Shown in pieces: positions 48,268-58,809 of a DNA stretch of 64,000 bases. The notes beneath the pieces are model-generated. The model did not search any database, was not told the DNA's origin, and saw nothing but the letters and a program-made list of their open reading frames with translations. The stretch comes from Drechslerella dactyloides (taxonomy: Eukaryota > Ascomycota > Orbiliomycetes > Orbiliales > Orbiliaceae): the NCBI GenBank assembly GCA_020064725.1, contig JAGTWJ010000001.1:5704001-5768000 (forward strand), read 5' to 3'. The first letter of the stretch is position 1; every line of letters begins with the position of its first letter. The position numbers and the translations under genes are program-made.

Positions 48268-49259
48268 ATGACCACCAACGAGGAACAGGTCGTGCTCCAA
48301 GTCGACGGCAATGTCGCCAAAATCATCTTCAACAGGCCGAAGAAGCTCAATGCCCTGACCGGGCCAAACTATCAGAGAATTGGCAATCTCCTCCGCGAGA
48401 TCGCCGAGATGAAGGATGTTACCATCACAGCTCTCATGGGAACTGGCAAGTTCTTCTCAGCGTAAGTTCTTAAAGGAATTTCCGTTTTTTACGGATTTGA
48501 CCGTCCGTTTTAAATTTCAATTGGATTTCTGAATAATCACTGACGTATTTCTGGAATCTGGTAGCGGTGCGGATGTCAACCAGGGGCGGTCGATAACGTC
48601 GTCTGAGGCGTCACCCCGGTTTTACTATACCAGTACCTGTAAGTCCACGCGGAGTGAACCGCATGGAATATCAAGGAACATCCGAACTAACTGCTAGTTG
48701 TACTGGTATAGTCGGAGCTCAGAATCTCGAACTCACCAGGGCGTTCTACGAGCATCCCAAGGTTCTCGTAGCAGCACTGAACGGCCCTGCAGTAGGCTTG
48801 ACTGCTGCCCTCGTCGCCATGTGCGACCTCATCTATGCGACTCCAAACACGTTTCTTCTCACGCCTTTCTCATCCATCGGCCTGGTAGCAGAGGGCGGAG
48901 CCTCCTACACCTTTACACGTAGGATGGGATACGGCCTGGCCAACGAAGCCCTGCTCGCCTCCAAGCGGATAACAGCGGACAGGCTGCTTGCAGCCGGGTT
49001 CATCAACAAGATATTTGACGAGAAAGACTCCGATGCATTTAACGAGGCTGTGCTCAAGCATATTCGAAATGAGCTCGGGGAACATCTCAACCAGGAGAGT
49101 ATCTTGCTCATCAAGAAACTGGTCAGAGACGCTTACATGAAGGGCTTCGAAGAGGCCAATGTCTTGGAGGTTGCCGGTGGGGTCGGGCGTTTCATCAAAG
49201 GTATTCCACAGGAGGAGTTTGGCAAGATCGCCTCGGGAGCTAAACGACACAAACTCTAA
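48268..49259 (+). CDS. Peroxisomal delta3,delta2-enoyl-CoA isomerase (Eci1-like)
   Basis: Three exons (48268-48461, 48565-48638, 48712-49259) give 271 residues. The crotonase fold is clear: the first oxyanion loop is FSAGADVN, the second is NGPAVGLTAAL. Glu150 in GLVAEGGAS is at the position of the catalytic acid of delta3,delta2-enoyl-CoA isomerases (Glu158 in yeast Eci1), and the surrounding TFLLTPFSSIGLVAEGGAS is typical of that group. The C-terminal tripeptide HKL is a variant of the peroxisomal PTS1 signal (yeast Eci1 has HRL). The enzyme prepares unsaturated fatty acids for beta-oxidation. Confidence 0.92.
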
Positions 49260-49716
49260 GCGACTTGCAACTACGGGGCGTTGGATCTTTCTTTGAGCTC
49301 TCTTTTACTCTTTAATGTGTTTTCTGGTCGGGGTTTCAAGTTAGTTTTCTTCTCGATCCGATGTGTGGCATATATGCCAATAGCCATCGATTCTGGGTGA
49401 TTGTGTCGAGGAAATGATGGTCTGCTCGCGGGACTCCTCGCCGGAGAAGCAGCAAAATGCAGCTTTGGGAACGAGATATTATGGCGATCCAGACGTTTCA
49501 GCGATTTGCGTTCTTGCATGCATTCCTATCTAGATAAGCCGAATTGTAACATTACAACCTGCGATTACTACGTTTAGCGATATCAGGAAGCACCTTATAT
49601 ACGATTGGTGACTACGACTCAAAAGCTTCAGCTATACCCAAATCACGAGGCTAGGAACATATTGTTGGTAGTATACTAGCTGCTAGTGTGAGATCTAATC
49701 AAGTGATTTCTAGCAA
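49260..49716. other. Convergent intergenic region
   Basis: 3' flanks of the isomerase and methyltransferase genes. Nothing else is seen. Confidence 0.6.
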
Positions 49717-50897
49717 CTAACTCGTTGACTCGTCGATAGACGACTCTGCCTGCCTTTCGAAAACATACAAAGCCTCATCCTTCCCAGCAAACGAGGGCAG
49801 TGGTACTTGCACCGTTTTCCGAAACTCCTTCATTTCCTTCTCGAAATACTCACCTACGGTGATATCCTTGAATGCTGTATATCCATTCGCATTCTGCGTT
49901 CCAGCAATACATATAACATCACCAGCGTAACCTGCCAATATCTGCCTAGTAAAATCCAGCGACACAATCGGGTACACTAGTAGCAGCACGTCATCCTTCC
50001 CCGAGTTCTTCCTCTTGAGATATTTGATGCCATCCTCAACGATCGTATCGTCGATCCACATCGTTCGCCAGAGAGACTGCATATTGTCGACCGCAGCTAC
50101 GGTAAGGCCTGCTCGGCGCAGCATGTACGTCCAGTATCCGTTACCGCTGCCCATGTCTATGATGCTGCGTTTCCGCGAGACAGTCTTTATTATCTCGATA
50201 CTTTCGTAGCTTGGACACACGCAACCGAAGTGGTGCATAAAGATCGGGAGGATGTGGTGACTGTTCTTAACGGCCGCGGTGGCCTCATTCGGGCCGCACC
50301 ATTCAAGGTTATGGCAAGACCATTGCCAAAAGTCAAGATATGGATTTATGTGAGTTTTGTTTCGAGGTATTGAGATAGTTGAAGGTAAGAGACGCAATGC
50401 AGATAAGTGAGAAGCGATACTCGCACGCAGGGACTGCTTCTTTGCATTCGATGCGAAGTTTGCGAATGCCTTGTTTGAAGCTGTTGCAGGGTTGAAGATG
50501 GATGTATATGCCGTTATATCAGCCTGCGGTGGGGGCTCTAACTGTGTCACCACTAGTAAGCCGCTGTTCTATAACCCCAAATATATGATATTTGATATTG
50601 ACTGTGACTTAAGAGATTGCTTATACGTACAGACTCGCCCTCGTCGTCTCTATACCACGCATGCAATCCTCTTTTCCCGCCATCCGCAACAGCGTTCTGT
50701 ACTTGCTGGAGAGTCACGCTTGCTATCGCATGATATACATAACTATCTTCAGACTTGAGACCAAAAGCCTGAATGATTGCTGTTCGGAGGTCATTATCAG
50801 GTACCGGGTCCTTCCGTCTGTCTTCCGGCCAGGCTGCGAAGAATGAATCTGGGGAAAAAGTGGCGGACCCGGTGGTCGCTGCCTTTGGTGGTGGCAT
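49717..50897 (-). CDS. SAM-dependent methyltransferase-like protein
   Basis: Two exons (50897-50631, 50541-49717) give 363 residues. I do not recognise a named subfamily. A glycine-rich SAM-binding loop IIDMGSGNGYW lies at about residues 216-226, followed by LTVAAVDN with an acidic residue at the end of strand 2, as in class I methyltransferases. The N-terminal 120 residues are helical, with a short LRTAIIQAFGL motif. At the intron I chose the acceptor ending at 50542, which keeps phase 0 (GES then LEPPP); the nearer acceptor ending TAG at 50548 region would break the frame. No signal peptide. The substrate cannot be deduced. Confidence 0.75.
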
Positions 50898-51612
50898 GGA
50901 GCTTGCGGTACTAGTAGTAGCTCGCGGCCTTTGCGCTCAGGATGAGGCTAAGAGGTTGTTTCGGCGTCGCGTAGTTGCCGTTTGATACCGCGAATGATAT
51001 AAGCATGCACCGTCTACAACGCATCTTCGGATTTTGAGTTTGAGGGTACTGCTATGCTCGGATTGCATATATTCTACGACTTGTAGAGTGAGTTTCTACG
51101 TGTATGCTGCTTCGTTGTGCTGGCTTTCATCAGAAGGCCTATGAACTAGTTTCATCGGCCTATTAATGTTCCATTATGAACTTCTCATTCCATGCATACG
51201 CGCATACAAATTTAAATATGAAATTCAAGAAGCTACGGAAGGTGGCATGGATATTGTTCAAACATTATTGTTTGGCTTGTTAAACTCTAAAACCAGCGAG
51301 CTGCGGGGCCGTATACCGGGCCGTGCTAGACCCCGATATAAGCTAAGCATGCGTTAATGTTAGGCACATACGGGGAAGCGGCGCTGTTGGTTCACGTAAT
51401 AAAGTTACTGAGAATGATATCATGCGTCTAGTTTTATAAATTCTAACATTTGCGATTTGGGTTCAACTGAATTCAGACATTCCGACCAACCTTCTTTGAT
51501 CTCAAAGCTGTATACAAAATTTAAAAGGTCAAGACCGTGGTGCCGGCGCAGAGCACAATCAGAATTCTCTAACAACCCGATATCATATAGTCCAGACATT
51601 AATCCTACTATC
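50898..51612. other. Divergent intergenic region
   Basis: Promoter region shared by the methyltransferase and class III aminotransferase genes. No gene is seen. Confidence 0.5.
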
Positions 51613-53174
51613 ATGTCTGCTCTTCACGATCCTACGGGCGGCAAAATTGCCGCAGGCCCGTCCAAATCTGCTATCTTGTATCGGACCTTATATTCTAAGC
51701 CTGCAGAGCTTGCCGTCCGTGGACATGATAGCTACATTGTCACCGACACTCGCGAAATCCTGGACGCAACTGCGGGGCCAGGTGTTAGCTGCTTGGGTCA
51801 TTCCAACAAAGAAGTGCACCAGGCCATCATTGATCAGATGCAAAAGGTATGTCAAAAAGCAGGCATAGCCCATTATAAGGCCAACTGCCATTATTATGTG
51901 TAATTTTACACGTACAAAGCTCTTATACGCTATATACTGACACCCATCTGTGTTCGTGGTGATATCTCTAGATCAGCTATGTCTACTCGGGCCACAACAC
52001 AACCGCACCTGCTGAAGAGCTGGCCGCTTTTCTGATCGAGGAGTCACAAGACGCCTTCCACAAAGTCATTTTTAACAGCGGCGGCTCCGAGGCTACAGAG
52101 ACGGCTATGAAGATAGTCAGGCAATACTCCCTCGCCAAAAGCTTAGCTAGCGATCCGCCATGTGCTCCACGCGAACGCATCATTTCTCGTTTCCCTTCAT
52201 ACCACGGGAACACACTCGGTGCTCTCGCGATCTCCGGTAACCCATTCAGGAAAGATATATTCATACCTTACCTTTCTGCAGCACCAGTTTCATTCGTATC
52301 AACATGTTACCCATACCGTCAACTGCGGGAGAATGAAACCGAACAAGAGTTATGCCAACGGCTGCTACAGGAGCTTGACGAGGAGTTTATAAAGCACGAC
52401 GGAAATGTAGCAGCATTCTGGATGGAGCCCGTGACGGGAACTTCACAAGCGTGTACAGCCCCATTGAAAGGCTATATTGCTGGCGTGAAGAAAATTTGCC
52501 GCAAGTACGGTACATTACTCGTCATGGACGAGATATTGTGTGGCATGGGCCGAACTGGGTATCTTTTCTCTTGGATGGAAGATGGCAGTGTAGAGGATGT
52601 GGCGCCAGATTTGATGACTTGCGCAAAGGCACTTGGAGGCGGCTATGGCCCCGTCTCTGCAGTGCTGATGACGGCAGAAGTAGCGAAGGTTTTAACAGAA
52701 TGTGGTGGTTATAACGGTGGATACACGTATCAAGCACATGCATTGGCCTGCGCTGCCGCCCTCAGCGTCCAGAAAATAATGAAGAGAGACCGTGTTCTGG
52801 ATAATGTGCGGAAGATGGGGGATCTGCTGTTTCGACTGCTGAGGGAGAGGCTGAAGGATTCGCCCTATGTCGGCGACATTCGCGGCCGCGGGTTGCAAGT
52901 CGGCGTGGAGTTTGTGAAGGATAAACGAACTAAGGAAACGTTGCCACGAGCTGTCAGATTTGCAGGAAGGCTCTTGGACTACGCTTGGGACAAAGAGAGG
53001 CTAAGTATGTTGCTCGGTATGGGCACCGTCCACGATGGCGGAGTGTTCGGTGACACGGTTTTGTTCTTGCCTATGTATATCATCACCGAAACCGAGGTGA
53101 AAGAGATAGTCGATCGATTTTGCAGAAGCGTGGAGGCTGTCTCCAAGGCAGTAGCGGAGGAAATACCTGCTTGA
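51613..53174 (+). CDS. Class III PLP-dependent aminotransferase
   Basis: Two exons (51613-51846, 51972-53174) give 478 residues, normal for the family. Typical class III features: NSGGSEATETAMK phosphate-binding region (about 113-125), YHGNTLGALAISG, the aspartate VMDEILCGMGRTG (Asp264), and the PLP-binding Lys297 in CAKALGGGYGP. Enzymes of this class transfer the amino group of omega-amino acids, diamines or beta-alanine-type donors to a keto acid. The donor cannot be fixed from sequence. No targeting signal stands out. It converges with the molybdenum cofactor sulfurase gene, whose stop codon is 131 bases away. Confidence 0.93.
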
Positions 53175-53304
53175 ATTCCAGTGTATATAGTAATACATGA
53201 ATGAAAGGTAATGGTAGTATACAGAGCGCATATAATAGACATCCGCAGCCAAAAATCCGCGATGTCTCTGATAAGTGATATTTAAAGAGAGTCATGCTCA
53301 TTCG

Positions 53305-55901
53305 CTATGAGATGACACAGCTGCTGGGTGTCTTCGGACTTTCAGCTATCACATCTGAGGGAATAGATGCAGCCGTTGTATTCGTATGATCGGTGCTGTA
53401 GGATTCACCGGATTCTGTATCCGATGATTCAGGATCTGGTGCGACATAAGTTATGTCTAACTCGTCGCCCACTTGAATAAACCCGGTCTCTCTATCGGGC
53501 CCTCCGAGGAACGTCCCGTGCTGCCCAAAAAAGACCTTTCCGTTGATACTTCTCAGCTTCGATAGCGTGGCAAACGGCTCCGGAGACCGTTCCGAAGTCT
53601 CCTGATCGATGCATATCATGTGGCACCTTCTACATGGCCCCAGGACCTGTAGGCTGGCGTCCCGGAAGCCAATTTGCAGCCATCGATCTTCATCGAAGGG
53701 CTGCGGTCCATCAATGACAATATTTGAGCGGAAGACGGAGATATCAGCCTCTTTGCCTCCATGGGCGGAGATAACCTTGTTGATTGGTTCCAGACTTCTC
53801 TGATTGGTGACCAGAATAGGGCTCTCATTTCTCAGGGCGATGGGGATCTGCCCGTGTTTCTGCCTGAGATGGTTCTTCATGTATCGCCCGCCCCCATCTG
53901 GCTTCGATGGGTATCTTGCAAGTGTGCATGGCACTCCGAGAGCGGACGAGAACCAGCCCGATATCCGTTCCTCGGAGTATGCCTGGACGACAACCGTGTC
54001 GCCACAGACTTTGCTATCGCATTTCTTCGTAATATGGTGAGAATTTGTCGGCAGATGCTCTTTTAGCGGGATTTGTAGCACCGTGGTGACGGGTAGCCCT
54101 TTCTGGTATATCGACAGTACTTGCTTTTCGGGTGTTATGACAGGCCGTATTAGAGCCATCTTGGGGTATATTTTCATATCCATAACTCTACCGGTACCCT
54201 GGTGAATAAGACAAAATTCGCGGTCGTATTCCAGACCTTGCGTCATGACTTTCCACAGTTGCGAGGTTGGTATGTTAAATGGAGCGCAAGACTTAATCGG
54301 ATAGATCGATATCCTACTAACTTTTGCTGTATGACGGGGCGGGAGCAACGAAGGCGCTGAGGTTATAGGGATATGTTTCTCAACGTAAAACTCGTCAACG
54401 AAGGAGAGGAATGTCGAAACATCTTCAAGAGTACTCATGGCTCCCAAGCTGATGCGTACTGCGCCGGTAGGCCTGCCATCCATGAGATCCCATTCATCCC
54501 CGCATCGCTTCCCGGCTGCGAAGTTTTTCTGCATGTCAGACTCGGATAACTCCATCCATCTCATAACTCCGCCGGGATTACAAAGCCCCCCTGTCCGAAG
54601 GTGGATATTGCGGACAGCGGCAAGCTTCAGAACATCGTTGAACCCGACGAAGGATCCATCTGACCGTCGAAAATTAATCGCAAGTGTAGCACCTTGCAGC
54701 TGAGGAAGACTAGGATGCTGGCCCGTATATATGTCCACCACCCGTCTTCCGTTGGGGTGTTTCCGAGCTCTGAGGCCATCGTATAGAAGTATGCCAAGGG
54801 CTTGTGTGTGCTGTGAGATGACCTTGAAGCTACCGTACAGTCGTCTGTGGTCCGATAGAGCGTGGTCGAGAGCGATTATCGAATGAAACGGCACTGTGCC
54901 GTCTTCTAGGTACTCATGAGGGTCGCCGGCTTTCCTTATGGCATGCGGTGTATGCTTCGAAGGATGACTCCTAGGGTTCATAACGAAGCTTAGCGTCCCA
55001 CCTCCAAAGTATTGGCGGCTTTCCAGGACGCTGGAACTCTCTTTCCGGACTATTAATCCACCGAGATCTGGATATCCGAACATCTTGTAGAAAGACAGAG
55101 CCACGAAGTCAGGTGCGGCGTTGTGGTCGCTCAAGTCTAGAGGCGACGTAGTGACCAATGCTGCTGCATCAAGTAATGTGTACCAGCCCGGTCGGTTCCT
55201 CCGTAGTAAATCTGCCCAGTATAGTGGGTGTCTCCGACCAGACATATTCGACTGCGCGGGATAAGCCATGAGACCGAATTCACCTCTCGGTGCCTTCGAT
55301 GCCACGAAATCATACATTTCTCTCGACCCCAGTGCTAGAGAGCCACCAGCCATAGGTCGTATCCCGACCAAGCTTGTATGCGCATCTTCGTGTACCCTAT
55401 ATTCGAGTTTTCTCCCGTTTTTCTCCGCATGTGCAGTGAATGCATCCGCCACGATTTTAATCGCAGCTGTCGCATTCGCGCAGAATACGATATCAAAATG
55501 TTCCGGGTCCGCATTGAAAAGCTGTAACACACGAACTCTAGTGTCCTCTATACGGCGCGTGGTCGCCTGCGACGAAGGGCATAGTGAATGCGGATTTCCA
55601 AACAAGTTGCTCTTTAAGTCTGCAGAGACAGTATCGATGAGGGTAGACGAGTAGAGGGTCGTAGCGGCATGATCGAGGTATGTAACACCTGTGGGAGTGA
55701 CGCCTGCGTTATTAAATGCCACTATGAAATCTAAAGAGACCAATCTGTAGAGGGGTAGGCCTATCGTATACCATTTAACTGAGGGTACTCCTTCTGTCTG
55801 AATTCCTCGACCTTCGCATTGTACTTGGATCCCGGGAAAGCCCTCTCGATCCTCTCCAAGTCCTCCTGCAGGGTTGCTATATGCCGAGTGTCGTCCGACA
55901 T
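53305..55901 (-). CDS. Molybdenum cofactor sulfurase (HxB/MOCOS type)
   Basis: Two exons (55901-55772, 55688-53305) give 837 residues, usual for the family. The N-terminal class V aminotransferase (cysteine desulfurase) domain has YLDHAATTLY, NLFGNPHS and the PLP-lysine motif SFYKMFGYPDLGG (Lys245); the sulfur-accepting region is RTGGLCNPGG (Cys413). The C-terminal half is a beta-barrel MOSC domain (RISIYPIKSC, GPCRRCHMI, FGQHGTFL). The enzyme adds the terminal sulfido ligand to the molybdenum cofactor of xanthine dehydrogenase and aldehyde oxidase; the Aspergillus homologue is hxB. The intron removes 83 bases between LNG and VTYLDH. Without it the N-terminal region would start at a non-ATG codon. 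Confidence 0.94.
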
Positions 55902-57208
55902 CTCCGGCGACTTCGGTGATGGCGTCGAATCGCGCGTGTGAATCTGCGTGCTACGTCCCGCTGCCGTAAACTAAGTTTATCGAAACCTCGTCCGGAAGCG
56001 CCAGCCAGAGCATTCTGAGTCCGAAGTCATAGAACCGACGGGCTCGGTGCATTTAAAGCAAGAAGTAGTCGTATCGTCGCTTGGGCTCGAGGAAGTAGCG
56101 CTAAATGACCCGGTCTGTCTCAGTGCATTGTCTCTTTGGGTATGAAAGGCGACTTGGGAAGCTGTGAGCGAATGTTTAGTATGGGTGGCGGAATCTCATC
56201 GCCAGCTTCCGCATGGGATCCCCCCGGAAGTCCCCGACGTGGCATTTTTGCTTGGCAACGCACTCCAAACAACGAACAGCAGGACATAATCTAACGTTAA
56301 AACGAATATCTGAGCTTTCTGGGTCTTTGTATAAGCCTTAAGCCTAATGTCGTTTTTATTTCATTGAATTTACTTGTGCTTGGATAAAAGGGACTTCCTG
56401 GCCCGGAAACCTCATAAAAGATACCTGGGACACTCGCTGTTAATTAGCACCTTACATTGGATCAGACAGATAAATAAAGTTCGGCTATCAATATCAGTTC
56501 CATATCGTCGGTGCAGATGGCTATCTGTCTAAATATCGAATTTCTCGGCCGGCCAAAGTGGCGCTATGGCTGGTTCATGGGGTAATCAAAATGAGGAAGG
56601 ACAGCGTAATGGGCTGGGTTCGCGAGAGACAGCATGTAAGTAACTTAAAAAAATAATAAATTGATAGGCTTATTATATCCAGATTCTATTAAGAAGGCGA
56701 GTGTGCCCTTTAGGGATTCTATAAGTGTCCTTGATGGTCAAACCACTACGATCCTCTGATTGCGCGTAACTATCACGAGCGCTCTCATTGACGATACCCA
56801 CTGAAGCGCTGGAGACAATGGTCTAGAACCAGAGGAATCGAAAACAACTAGGCTGTCTTATTGCAATGTGTACTTGTCTCGCAAGCCAGACGCCTTCCCT
56901 TGATGCGCGCGTGGGCGCGCTCGAATTCTTGATCGTGCGGCCTAGATAAACAGGCACCGGCGCCACATCCCATATGTCGAAAATATGCACCTAGGAATAA
57001 TTCATATCACTTCCGAGTGCGTCTTTACGGGGATCAAGTCGCAGAGAATCATGCAAAAGTATATCTGATTGCTGATCTAATCTCAAAAATAAGCATTAAT
57101 AATGACGAGCTCATGCTCGGACCTTCAAGCGCGTCAGCATATGAATAAAATATAGCTGTGATATACGGCTTCTTGATCGGACTGGCTGGTAGAGAATTTC
57201 GCAACCAC
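55902..57208. other. Intergenic, no gene seen
   Basis: 1.3 kb between the promoter of the sulfurase gene and the 3' end of the CFEM-like gene. AT-rich from about 56280 onward, with no protein-like frame. Confidence 0.5.
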
Positions 57209-58374
57209 TCACGCCTTTCGAAGTCCCATGTTGTAGAGTTTATTTGCTTTCCTCTTATCTATCTCCGTCACTCGTTTTCCCACCCGTTTCCAATAGCCAC
57301 AGCATCCCCATATGAATACCGCAATGAGTATTGTAATGCCAAGGATTATGCCAAACCTCTTACCGGGGCTTCTCTGGCCCCACCAGTCGGGACATCGATT
57401 CTCCAGATTACCCATTCTGGTATCGTATCCGAACGGTTTGCCCTCTTTCCCTCCGCCATCCTTCAAGTCACACCATCGGTCAGATGTGTCGTAGGGCGTG
57501 AGGTACAACAGCGGCTTGCAAATTTCGAGGTGGGCAGCCGTAAATGCCTCTACTTCGCTGATGCTGCAAGGAGACAGACAAGAGAAGAAGTCATGGAGCT
57601 GGCAGAAGCAGGTCTGGTTCAGAGGCGAGGTTCCACACTTGGTTCTTGGAAGGTACTTGGCAAGGCATTGATGCGAGCAAGGCGGGAAAACATTGGAAAT
57701 ATCGACTGGCGGCACTTCACTCGGAGAAAGGATCTTTGTTAGGCCGAGCGTAGAAGTCGTCGGGGACGGATAACAATCTTGGATGTTGCAAAAGTTGTCG
57801 CTACGGGTAAGGTATGAGTCATTCGTCCGCTGATTATGTGTGATGCAAGATATATATAAGCCTACCTGGGACAGCAGCCGCCATTGAGAGCTCTTGGGCA
57901 TCCCCTCCAACCCTCCTGACAGATCTGAGTTCCCGTGGCAGCCGCACTAGCGGTAGTAGTGCTTGTCTGTGTCTCGACCCAACTCGAGAAGGTCAAAATT
58001 GTCGTGGTGGTGAACCCGGTGCAGACAGTCTCTCGCCACAGCCTTTCTTGGACGATATCGTCTTGAGGGCATTTCACGCTGACACATTCCACGGGGAGCT
58101 CATACGCGAACCTACCCGTGGGAAGCGCGCAGAAGCACGATGCGTAAAACGGCGTGCATGGGATTGAGCGTACCGCAGCAGCAATGCACGATGACGCACA
58201 CGAAGGTAGATGCGCGTATGTGATTCTGTTGACTCCGGCCGTGGTCGTGGCGGCTTGCAAACTCGTAGCCGACGTCCCAGCCGCGCTCGCGGACGGAATT
58301 AACGTTGGACCCTGTGCCGCAACGGCATGAATGGCAACCGGGAAGAGGGAACAAAATCTCAAACGGGACCACAT
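57209..58374 (-). CDS. Membrane protein with two CFEM-like cysteine modules
   Basis: Two exons (58374-57866, 57800-57209) give 366 residues. The start at 58374 gives a signal peptide (MWSRLRF followed by a hydrophobic run ending near AVAAQG). Two modules with the eight-cysteine CFEM spacing follow, each with the central CFC: one around CASSC...CFC...C...C...C, the other around CSHQC...CFC...C...C...C. Between them lies a Thr/Ser-rich linker. Near the C-terminus is one membrane helix (GIILGITILIAVFIWG) and a short basic cytoplasmic tail. Canonical CFEM domains carry an Asp shortly before CxC that ligates haem iron; neither module has it. Thus haem binding is doubtful; a cell-surface sensor or adhesion role is possible. 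Confidence 0.8.
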
Positions 58375-58809
58375 TATCCAGGGCAGCAAGGCAGTGATAG
58401 AAATAGGTATTGAGAGCGGAAGCTCATGGTAAAGGCGAGATCCTACTGATCTCTGCGATCTGTAGGATTGTGGGCAATTAAGCTTTGATCCTTCAGCGAC
58501 CAGCGATATTAGCCCCAAGGTTCTGGGTAGTCAACGACCGTCGCGCCAAGCAGCCCCCGCAACGCGGGAATCAAATATCTCCAACAAGCTAGAAATTAGA
58601 TATTATAAATGGGCTATTGTAGTAGGGTGTTACTCTACATTTCTAAAACCCGATTTTATTTCCCCTATTCTGCTGTCTTCTGCTTCTGCTTCTGAATCTC
58701 TATCTTCTCCTTACATGATGCAAAAGCACCGGGTCTGAACGCGATGACCGCCCGACTGCTCAAAATGATACACATCGCCCAATCGAGGCTGGCGGGTTTG
58801 CATTATTAG
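58375..58809. other. Short intergenic region
   Basis: Lies between the start of the CFEM-like gene and the stop of the Hsp70-like gene, both on the minus strand. It must contain the promoter of the former. Pyrimidine-rich around 58650-58710. Confidence 0.5.

Noticed and set aside
49718..50549. Treating the methyltransferase second exon as a separate gene starting at a GTG near 50553
   Set aside because: An upstream exon (50897-50631) joins in phase through canonical sites, giving one continuous protein.
57158..57742. 194-codon plus-strand frame
   Set aside because: Antisense to the second exon of the CFEM-like gene, which has the stronger evidence (conserved cysteine spacing and membrane helix).
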